64,000 nucleotides of DNA, taken from the NCBI RefSeq assembly GCF_023015965.1, contig NZ_JALKAN010000001.1, forward strand, positions 764,151 through 828,150, given 5' to 3'. Within the stretch, counting starts at the first letter, position 1; each line of letters begins with the position of its first letter. Both the position numbers and the translations under genes were made by a program. The DNA is from Allomuricauda sp. F6463D. GTDB lineage: Bacteria > Bacteroidota > Bacteroidia > Flavobacteriales > Flavobacteriaceae. Below the pieces are notes generated by a model. It saw nothing but the letters and a program-made list of their open reading frames with translations, ran no database searches and had not been told where the DNA came from. Positions 56,884-64,000 of the stretch are shown one piece after another.

Positions 56884-57420
56884 CTATTGATTTACGGAAT
56901 CCAAAAATACGTTCAGCGCTTCTTTATGTTCCGACTTTAATGCCTCGTCCAAAACACCTTGATCGCTAAAATTATCACGAAAAGAAGGGAGCGAAAAGGT
57001 TGAAACTATTTCTGCCCCAAACCTTGGCAGCATATTTTGAATGACCTCCAAAGCGCCTTTCGCCCCCCTCTTTCCAGCAGAAGTTGACATCAACAACACT
57101 TTGGTTCCCTCCAAAAAATTACGATCTAGTCTCGACAACCAATCCAAAACATTTTTAAAATAGGCCGATGGGTTGCCATTGTGCTCATTCACCGATAAAA
57201 TAAGGCCTGATGAATTTTTAATATCCTCCTTCAATTCCACCAAGGAATTGGAAAACCCATTGTCTCTTTCGTAGTCCATACTGTACATGGGAAAAGGGTA
57301 CACAGCCATGTTCAGCGTCTGAATATCATGGTCTTGAACCAAAGAGACGGTATATTTTACCAATTTAAAATTGATGGAAGCTGAAGAATTGCTCCCAGCC
57401 AATACCAAAATTGCAGCCAT
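56884..57420 (-). CDS. NAD(P)H-dependent FMN reductase family protein
   Basis: The 178-residue flavodoxin-like protein opens with the FMN phosphate loop LAGSNSSASIN and has the second flavin loop in SVNEHNGNPSAYFKN. The family reduces flavins, quinones or azo compounds. It leads the leftward series reductase-pabB-tilS-dsbD-acylase, most of which is spaced by under 25 bp or overlaps. The physiological substrate is unclear. Confidence 0.88.
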   Translation of the reverse strand: MAAILVLAGSNSSASINFKLVKYTVSLVQDHDIQTLNMAVYPFPMYSMDYERDNGFSNSLVELKEDIKNSSGLILSVNEHNGNPSAYFKNVLDWLSRLDRNFLEGTKVLLMSTSAGKRGAKGALEVIQNMLPRFGAEIVSTFSLPSFRDNFSDQGVLDEALKSEHKEALNVFLDSVNQ

Positions 57421-57485
57421 AGTATAAAATCATTGATTGTTTCGCTAAAATACCCCAATTGAAACAGAGATGCGACTATTTTGTA

Positions 57486-57493
57486 TATTTTTG
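57486..57493 (+). promoter_or_regulatory. Candidate -7 box that fixes the start of the acetyltransferase gene
   Basis: TATTTTTG is a perfect TAnnTTTG. Transcription would begin near 57500, at or after the in-frame GTG at 57498, so translation should start at the ATG at 57552. Confidence 0.4.
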
Positions 57494-57551
57494 ACGCGTG
57501 GAACATCCAAACTACCTGCTAAGCAAGTATATATGGGTGAATTTTAACCGA

Positions 57552-58748
57552 ATGAAGGCCAAGGATAACAGGTTGTTTTTTATTGATGCCATGCGTGCAT
57601 GGGCTATTTTGATGATGTTGCAAGGGCATTTTATCGATGGCTTATTAGACCCTGTATTTAGGGATTTAAACAACCCAGTTTATAGTGTTTGGCTTTACTT
57701 TAGAGGGATTACCGCACCTGTTTTCTTTACGGTTTCGGGATTTATTTTCACCTACTTATTGATTCGTGCCCCGCAAAGCGGTATGGATAACCCCAGGGTT
57801 GGCAAAGGTATCCGACGTGGCTTGCAGCTGTTGGCCATTGGTTATTTATTGCGTTTAAACTTGGGAGGTCTTTTCAAGGGTGAAATCTATAGTTCGTTTT
57901 ATTTGGTGGATGTGCTTCACTGTATCGGACTTTCCATTTTGGGACTTATTGGCACTTATGTACTGACCGCTAAAAAGAAAAAATATGTGTTTCCGTTGGT
58001 TTTGGTAAGCATAACTGTGGTGCTCTTCCTGTTCGAGCGGGTGTACAACGATTGGTCTTTTGCCTTTTTACCCGAATTTTTGGCCAATTACTTTTCCAAA
58101 GCGAATGGTTCGGTATTTACCATCATTCCTTGGTTTGGCTATGCCACTATGGGTGCTTTTATCTCGGTTCTTTTTACACGATTTAAGAATTATAGGAATC
58201 TGTACCCTGCCGCCATTTCCATCGCATTGACGGTTGGGTATGTGTTGATCTATCAATCATCCAATTTTTTTGAAGTGCTTTATAATTGGACTGGTTTAAA
58301 CTTCTTAAACCTGATTTTGACCAATAATTACTTGTTTATCCGTTTGGGGAATGTATTGGTTGTATTTGCGGTATTTATGATGCTTCGGCGTTTTATGATG
58401 AACAAAACCGTCTTAAGAATTGGGGCGAGTACGCTTTCCATTTACGTAATCCATTTTGTTATACTTTATGGCAGCTTTACCGGATTGGGACTCTACCGTT
58501 TTTTCAATCTTTCGCTCTCTCCTGAAGTAGTGGTGCCGGGTGCTCTGGTCTTTATGGTTGCCTGTACATTTTTGTCATTGCGATACAACAAGTACGAAGC
58601 GCATCTCAAATCGCAGATTGCTTGGGGCGTTTCTTTTGTAAAGACACAGTTGATTGAGTTGAAAGTAGCTTCCATTCCCATTTTTAAAGAGCTTATTATG
58701 AGGTTCCGGTTATTCCTTAGGAGGGTTTTCCGGATTGTTAGGAGCTAA
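57552..58748 (+). CDS. Heparan-alpha-glucosaminide N-acetyltransferase-like membrane protein
   Basis: This 398-residue inner-membrane protein has about ten membrane helices. The opening RLFFIDAMRAWAILMML with the following QGHF resembles the HGSNAT/DUF1624 and acyltransferase-3 group, where a membrane His takes part in acetyl transfer from cytoplasmic acetyl-CoA to a periplasmic sugar. A GTG at 57498 would add 18 polar residues but lies at the predicted transcription start, so the ATG is preferred. The tail is basic (FRLFLRRVFRI). Substrate unknown. A terminator and the 87-bp repeat array follow. Confidence 0.83.
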   Translation: MKAKDNRLFFIDAMRAWAILMMLQGHFIDGLLDPVFRDLNNPVYSVWLYFRGITAPVFFTVSGFIFTYLLIRAPQSGMDNPRVGKGIRRGLQLLAIGYLLRLNLGGLFKGEIYSSFYLVDVLHCIGLSILGLIGTYVLTAKKKKYVFPLVLVSITVVLFLFERVYNDWSFAFLPEFLANYFSKANGSVFTIIPWFGYATMGAFISVLFTRFKNYRNLYPAAISIALTVGYVLIYQSSNFFEVLYNWTGLNFLNLILTNNYLFIRLGNVLVVFAVFMMLRRFMMNKTVLRIGASTLSIYVIHFVILYGSFTGLGLYRFFNLSLSPEVVVPGALVFMVACTFLSLRYNKYEAHLKSQIAWGVSFVKTQLIELKVASIPIFKELIMRFRLFLRRVFRIVRS

Positions 58749-58783
58749 AAAAAGCATCCAATCCTTAGATTGAATGCTTTTAA
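58747..58783 (+). terminator. Terminator after the acetyltransferase gene
   Basis: AAGCATCCAAT and ATTGAATGCTT pair around a short loop with one mismatch, followed by TTTT on the plus strand. Confidence 0.72.
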
Positions 58784-58806
58784 AATTATCCAAAATATAT
58801 GCTTTT

Positions 58807-60281
58807 CGTCAACCTGAACTTGATTCAGGTTCCCATCACAATTCAACCATCAGCCTAATGAGATTCTGAAATGAATTCAGAATGACGGCTCTTCGTCAAC
58901 CCGAACTTGTTTGAGGTTCTCATCACAATTCATCCATCAGCCTAATGAGATTCTGAAATGAATTCAGAATGACGGCTCTTCGTCAACCCGAACTTGTTTC
59001 AGGTTCCCATCACTATTCATACATCAGGGCAATGAGATTCTGAAATAAATTCAGAATGACGGACCTTCGTCAACCCGAACTTGTTTCAGGTTCCCATCAC
59101 AATTCATCCATCAGCCTAATGAGATTCTGAAATGAATTTAGAATGACGGCCCTTCGTCAACCTGAACTTGTTTCAACTTCCCATCACTATTCATCCATCA
59201 GCGCAATGAGATTCTGAAATAAATTCAGAATGACGGACCTTCGTCAACCTGAACTTGTTTCAGGTTCCCATCACAATTCATCCATCAGCCTAATGAGATT
59301 CTGAAATGAATTCAGAATGACAGCCCTTCGTCAACCTGAACTTGTTTCAGGTTCCCATCACAATTCATTCATCAGCCTAATGAGATTCTGAAATAAATTC
59401 AGAATGACGGCTCTTCGTCAACCCGAACTTGTTTCAGGTTCTCATCACAATTCATCCATCAGCACAATGAGATTCTGAAATGAATTCAGAATGACGGCTT
59501 TTCGTCAACCTGAACTTGTTTCAGGTTCCCATCATAATTCATCAACTCACTGAGATGGGATTCTGAAATGAATTCAGAATGACGGCTCTTCGTCAACCCG
59601 AACTTGTTTCAGGTTCCCATCACAATTCGTCCATCGGCCTAAGGAGATTCTGAAATGAATGCAGCATGACGGCTCTTCGTCAACCTGAACTTGATTCAGG
59701 TTCCCATCTCAATTCGTCCATCAGCCTAATGAGATTCTGAAATGAATTCAGAATGACGGCTCTTCGTCAACCCGAACTTGTTTGAGGTTCTCATCACAAT
59801 TCATCCATCAGCCTAATGAGATTCTGAAATAAATTCAGAATGACGGCTCTTCGTCAACCTGAACTTGTTTCAACTTCCCATCACAATTCGTCCATCAGCC
59901 TAATGAGATTCTGAAATGAATTCAGAATGACAGCCCTTCGTCAACCTGAACTTGTTTCAGGTTCCCATCACAATTCATTCATCAGCCTAATGAGATTCTG
60001 AAATAAATTCAGCATGACGGCCTTTCGTCAACCTGAACTTGTTTCAACTTCCCATCACAATTCGTCCATCAGCACAATGAGATTCTGAAATAAATTCAGA
60101 ATGACAGCTCTTCGTCAACCTGAACTTGTTTCAGGTTCTCATCATAATTCATCAGCTCACTGAGATGAGATTCTGAAATGAATTCAGCATGACGGACCTT
60201 CGTCAACCTGAACTTGATTCAGGTTCCCATCACAATTCGTCCATCAGCCTAATGAGATTCTGAAACAAGTTCAGAATGACG
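58807..60281. repeat. REP/BIME-like tandem array, 17 units of 87 bp
   Basis: Units begin with CGTCAAC at 58807, 58894, 58981, 59068, 59155, 59242, 59329, 59416, 59503, 59591, 59678, 59765, 59852, 59939, 60026, 60113 and 60201. Spacing is 87 bp except after units 9 and 16 (88). Each unit has two hairpins: ACCTGAA-loop-TTCAGGT on the left and ATTCTGAA-loop-TTCAGAAT on the right. The right half reverse-complemented aligns with the left half (CGTCA, CTGAA, TTTCAG, TC, CAT in register), so one unit is an inverted pair of one ~31-bp element. The array fills the gap between convergent genes. No ORF runs through it although 87 is divisible by 3. Confidence 0.93.
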
Positions 60282-60313
60282 TACATTACTTCTTTTCAGC
60301 GGGATATCCTTAC

Positions 60314-61717
60314 CTACACATGCAAGGCCCTATCATCGGTTGCTGCCAATGCAGCTTCCTTAACGGCTTCGGCAAATGTTGGGTGTGCATGACTCATACG
60401 GGAAATATCTTCTGCGGAGGCCCTAAATTCCATTGCAGTTACTCCTTCTGCGATCAAATCCGCACAACGTGCCCCGATCATGTGAACGCCCAATACTTCG
60501 TCGGTGTTCTTATCGGCTAGAATCTTTACAAAACCATCAATATCCATACTTGCTCTGGCTCTACCCAAGGCTCGCATTGGAAATTGTCCTACTTTGTAGT
60601 CCACGCCCTCTTCCTTCAATTGCTCTTCTGTTTTACCTACCGCGGCAACTTCTGGCCAAGTATAGACCACGCCTGGAATCAGGTTATAATCTATATGTGG
60701 TTTTTGGCCCGCCAAGATCTCAGCGACCATGGTACCTTCTTCTTCGGCCTTGTGTGCCAACATGGCTCCTTTTACCACATCGCCAATGGCATATATGTTG
60801 GAAACATTGGTCTGCAAGTGCTCGTTCACTGCTACTCTGCCCCTATCGTCCAATTGTACTCCGGCGGCTTCGACGTTCAATCCATCGGTATACGGTTTAC
60901 GGCCTACACTTACCAAACAATAATCTCCGGTAAGGGTAACCTCTTTGCCTTTTTTGTCATCAGCCTTTACGATTACCTCGTCGCCTTTGCGCTCCACGGA
61001 TTTAACTTTATGGGAAAGGTTGAACTTCACTTTTTGCTTTTTCATCACCTTGGTGAGTTCTTTGGACAATGCCCCATCCATACCGGGTATTATGCGGTCC
61101 ATAAATTCCACCACGGTAACATCGGCACCTAGGCGCTTGTACACCTGACCAAGTTCCAGACCGATAACGCCACCACCAATTACGATCATGTGTTTTGGAA
61201 TTTCCTTAAGTTTTAAGGCTTCGGTGGAAGTGATTACTCTTTCCTTATCTATTTTTATAAATGGCAGGGACGATGGCTTGGAACCTGTGGCAATTATACT
61301 ATTCTTGGCCTCAATGGTCTCTACACCATCCTCTTTTGTGATATTCACATGTGTGGCATCCTTAAAGCTTCCAACGCCATGGTAGACATCAATCTTGTTT
61401 TTGTTCATCAAAAACTCGATGCCCTTGGTAGTCTGGTCCACCACGCCTTGTTTGCGGGCGATCATTTGCTCCAAGTTCACTTTTATTTCTCCCGGAATAT
61501 CGATACCGTGTTCCTCGAAATGCTTAATGGCATCTTCGTAATGGTGTGATGAGTCCAAAAGTGCTTTGGATGGGATACAGCCCACGTTTAGGCAAGTGCC
61601 CCCCAAGGTGGGATACTTTTCTATTATTGCTGTTTTCATTCCCAATTGGGCACATCGAATGGCCGCTACATAACCTCCGGGTCCAGAGCCTATGATTGCT
61701 ACATCATATTGATTCAT
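60314..61717 (-). CDS. lpd: Dihydrolipoyl dehydrogenase (E3)
   Basis: This FAD enzyme reoxidises the lipoyl arm of 2-oxoacid dehydrogenase complexes and the glycine cleavage system. It is 467 residues with FAD motif GSGPGGYVAA, redox-active disulfide GGTCLNVGC (Cys42, Cys47), NAD motif IGGGVIGLELG and C-terminal acid-base motif SHAHPTFAE. It stands alone rather than with E1/E2 genes and is bordered by the 87-bp array on its 3' side and by the heptad field on its 5' side. The E1 at 5057-7468 could be a partner. Confidence 0.96.
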   Translation of the reverse strand: MNQYDVAIIGSGPGGYVAAIRCAQLGMKTAIIEKYPTLGGTCLNVGCIPSKALLDSSHHYEDAIKHFEEHGIDIPGEIKVNLEQMIARKQGVVDQTTKGIEFLMNKNKIDVYHGVGSFKDATHVNITKEDGVETIEAKNSIIATGSKPSSLPFIKIDKERVITSTEALKLKEIPKHMIVIGGGVIGLELGQVYKRLGADVTVVEFMDRIIPGMDGALSKELTKVMKKQKVKFNLSHKVKSVERKGDEVIVKADDKKGKEVTLTGDYCLVSVGRKPYTDGLNVEAAGVQLDDRGRVAVNEHLQTNVSNIYAIGDVVKGAMLAHKAEEEGTMVAEILAGQKPHIDYNLIPGVVYTWPEVAAVGKTEEQLKEEGVDYKVGQFPMRALGRARASMDIDGFVKILADKNTDEVLGVHMIGARCADLIAEGVTAMEFRASAEDISRMSHAHPTFAEAVKEAALAATDDRALHV

Positions 61718-61812
61718 AGTGTATTGTTTGTAAGGATAATTGCTTAAAAGGTTTCTTCTTTAAAAACTACTGTAAAAATACAAATGTTTTTTGGGACAAA
61801 CCGAATCTATTC

Positions 61813-62342
<530 letters not shown>

Positions 62343-62345
62343 ATA

Positions 62346-62376
62346 CAAAAAAAGCCCCCCGTTTGCACGGAAGGCT
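62346..62376 (-). terminator. Rho-independent terminator of the surface lipoprotein gene
   Basis: On the minus strand AGCCTTCCGT pairs with ACGGGGGGCT (two G-U pairs) around a GCAA tetraloop, followed by a run of seven T. Confidence 0.88.
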
Positions 62377-62407
62377 CTATCTCTATTACAATAGAAATTT
62401 CTGATCT

Positions 62408-63826
62408 TTAGTTACAGTTTACGATACCTGCTGTAGTGATGATCCAGCTATTAGGATCAGATTCAAGAGTGGCAACAGCACTTATTAAATCGTCAGTTAC
62501 GCATACACCTACGCCTTCTGCTCCAAGTGCTACATTGGACTGTACATCTAAACCGGACCAGCCAATCAAGGTGTTGGAAAAATTGAGGGCTGACATTCCT
62601 GATTCATCAAACATTCCTGACATATACTGAACATTACTTATATCCCAACCACCAAGATTCTGATCAAATGAAAAGGCATGAAGGAACATGATAGCTGTAT
62701 CGGTAACATTGCTCACATCCCAGCCACTGATATCCCCATTAAAGGATTCGGCCTTATAAAACATCCCTTCTAAATCGGATACTTGGGAGAGGTCCGGCGC
62801 ATCTGTGGCATGGTATTCCATATTTACACACTGGTAAAATGCATAACGAAAACTTTTCCATACAATTGCCCCCCATTGGTTAATGCTCTTTAAAGCTTCA
62901 CGAGCAGAATTATTTTCAGACATTTGAATTACTGGAAAACCTCCCTGTATGGCAACGGTATAGGTGCCCGCTGTTTCGTAAACATGTGTCAGGTCTTGTA
63001 GATCGGCCAACTGTTCAATGGTGCCATCCCCCCAGTCAATGGTGAAATCGTAATCAAAGTTATCATTTGTACCTATCTTCAATTCAAAATTGTTCTCGGG
63101 CACCTCCCATGTGGTGATAAAGGATGCCGGGTCCTCGAACATACTTTCAATGACATTTACCACTGTGATCGTTATCGTTGCATCCACGGCTTCGGTACCA
63201 TCGGTCACCGTTACGGTCAGCACATGTTCTTCTGCGGTCTCAAAGTCCAGCTCCTTTCCATCGGCAAGGCTCAGTTCCCCTTCGGCACTTACCTCGAACA
63301 GGTCGTTGTCGTTGGTGGTAAGGGTGTACTCCAATGTATCCCCATCCCCATCGGTGGCAGTAACCGTGCCGATTGGATCGGTATCGGATATGTCCTCCGA
63401 TGCTTCAAAGGCGTAGCTCTCTTCTCCAAACACGGGGACCATGCTTATATCACCCACGTTTATGGTGATCGTGGCGGAGGCATCTTCCTCTCCGTCGCTC
63501 ACCTTTACGGTAATTTTATGGGAAACGGCATTGCTAAAATCAAGGCTCTTCCCTGTGGCCAAACTCAAAACTCCTTCTTTGGTAATACTGAACAGGTCAC
63601 TGTCATTGGTGGTGATGCTGAATGTAAGTGCATCTTCATCTGCATCTACGGCCTTTACCGCGCCTATAACATCGATGTCGGTAATTGTTTCCGCCACATT
63701 AAAGGACTGGTCCGTGATCACCGGGGCCTGGTTTGTTGGCGCGGTGGGACCGTCGTCCTTGCCACAGGACCATAACAGGGCCAGTGCCATTACTATTGTT
63801 CCTAATTTGTTCGGTAATTTTCTCAT
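62408..63826 (-). CDS. Surface lipoprotein with cadherin repeats, PKD domain and BspA/DUF285-type repeats
   Basis: The 472-residue protein has a lipoprotein signal (LLWSC, Cys21). The following GKDD resembles the acidic export signal that sends Bacteroidota lipoproteins to the cell surface. Two cadherin-like repeats (~33-128 and ~130-228), each with a conserved LDFxxAxxHxxTVxVxDG-like core, are followed by a PKD-like domain (DWGDGTIE to YETAGTYTV, ~255-305). BspA-type repeats come next (GDISGWDVSNV and LGGWDISNVQYMSGMF, ~370-425). No T9SS C-terminal sorting domain is present. Its role is likely adhesion or protein contact; the repeat number is low for the family, so loss of repeats is possible. 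Confidence 0.85.
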   Translation of the reverse strand: MRKLPNKLGTIVMALALLWSCGKDDGPTAPTNQAPVITDQSFNVAETITDIDVIGAVKAVDADEDALTFSITTNDSDLFSITKEGVLSLATGKSLDFSNAVSHKITVKVSDGEEDASATITINVGDISMVPVFGEESYAFEASEDISDTDPIGTVTATDGDGDTLEYTLTTNDNDLFEVSAEGELSLADGKELDFETAEEHVLTVTVTDGTEAVDATITITVVNVIESMFEDPASFITTWEVPENNFELKIGTNDNFDYDFTIDWGDGTIEQLADLQDLTHVYETAGTYTVAIQGGFPVIQMSENNSAREALKSINQWGAIVWKSFRYAFYQCVNMEYHATDAPDLSQVSDLEGMFYKAESFNGDISGWDVSNVTDTAIMFLHAFSFDQNLGGWDISNVQYMSGMFDESGMSALNFSNTLIGWSGLDVQSNVALGAEGVGVCVTDDLISAVATLESDPNSWIITTAGIVNCN

Positions 63827-63862
63827 AATTTAAATCTTTTTATATACTAGTATCTTGGCAAG

Positions 63863-63955
63863 ATGGAACATTTCAAAAAAAATTATGTGGACGATCTTAT
63901 CCCTGCGCTGTTTAAGTTGATGGATGCTGCTTTTAAATTGACGGGGGATATTTAG
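63863..63955 (+). CDS. Possible 30-residue small protein
   Basis: ATG to TAG, divergent from the lipoprotein gene. The peptide starts MEHFKKNYVDDL and continues as a likely amphipathic helix (PALFKLMDAAFKL). No ribosome binding site is visible and I know no family, so it may be chance or the remnant of a lost gene. Confidence 0.2.
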   Translation: MEHFKKNYVDDLIPALFKLMDAAFKLTGDI

Positions 63956-64000
63956 ATGCTAGATGCTAGATGTGAGATGTTAGACTACTGGTTAATGGTT
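63952..64000. repeat. Heptad-periodic repeat at the right window edge
   Basis: Seven consecutive heptamers (TTAGATG, CTAGATG twice, TGAGATG, TTAGACT, ACTGGTT, AATGGTT) run off the window. They belong to the same 7-nt family as the field at 61813-62342. Confidence 0.75.

Noticed and set aside
58807..60281. CRISPR array
   Set aside because: The 87-bp period has no unique spacers; the whole unit repeats, both halves are palindromic, and no cas genes are present.
58807..60281. Repeat protein encoded by an 87-bp (29-codon) unit
   Set aside because: Although 87 is divisible by 3, no frame stays open through consecutive units on either strand.

Overview
The window is typical chromosomal DNA of a Bacteroidota bacterium, most likely a marine member of the Flavobacteriaceae. 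This rests on gene content and style: an alpha/beta-fused E1 2-oxoacid dehydrogenase, a DsbD-type thioredoxin fusion, several SCGKDD-like or LSSC-type lipoproteins, long-form ketol-acid reductoisomerase, AT-rich spacers without clear Shine-Dalgarno sequences, and -7 boxes of the form TAnnTTTG. The genus cannot be fixed from sequence alone. No rRNA, tRNA, IS element, CRISPR array or prophage was found.

Layout. 1-12.1 kb: the 3' part of uvrA, a LOG-family protein, an M1-peptidase-like/outer-membrane-barrel fusion, 2-oxoacid dehydrogenase E1, DoxX, holA, a stand-alone HsdR-N nuclease domain, a GT2 glycosyltransferase, an OmpA lipoprotein and a Sua5/YciO protein. 12.3-27.8 kb: a hypothetical protein, a membrane-anchored alpha/beta hydrolase, a UvrD-type helicase, an exported DsrE protein with an M20 amidohydrolase, an FMN-dependent glutamate-synthase-like protein, a second, degenerate OmpA-like protein, patatin, M1 aminopeptidase and recG. 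28.0-41.6 kb: a complete branched-chain amino acid supercluster. leuC-leuD-leuA-leuB runs rightward and ilvD-ilvB-ilvN-ilvC-ilvA runs leftward, and the two arms face each other across a gapN-like aldehyde dehydrogenase. Together they hold every dedicated step from threonine and pyruvate to the 2-oxoacids of Ile, Val and Leu, except the final transaminase. 41.9-45.4 kb: a 5-oxoprolinase operon (pxpABC) led by an Nramp-fold transporter that lacks the canonical metal-binding residues. 45.6-58.7 kb: small nuclease-like and cupin-like proteins, an M20 peptidase, YifB/ComM, penicillin acylase, DsbD, tilS, pabB, a flavin reductase and a membrane acetyltransferase. 58.8-64 kb: a repeat-rich end carrying lpd and a cadherin/PKD/BspA-type surface lipoprotein.

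The most unusual content is non-coding. First, 58807-60281 is a tandem array of 17 copies of an 87-bp unit. Each unit consists of two diverged copies of one ~31-bp palindromic element in opposite orientation, a REP/BIME-like design. A compact single copy of the same inverted pair sits 26 kb away at 32781-32842. Both lie between convergent genes. Second, a strict 7-nt periodicity with degenerate sequence (loosely NNNANTG) fills about 530 bp upstream of lpd. It recurs in the leuC/leuD and leuA/leuB spacers, in the ilvC and gapN leaders, and at the right edge of the window. The protein-level points most worth a second look are the Nramp-like protein tied to pxpABC, the M1-like/beta-barrel fusion that has lost its zinc motif, and a small zinc-ribbon protein with a DUF559/Vsr-like nuclease core.
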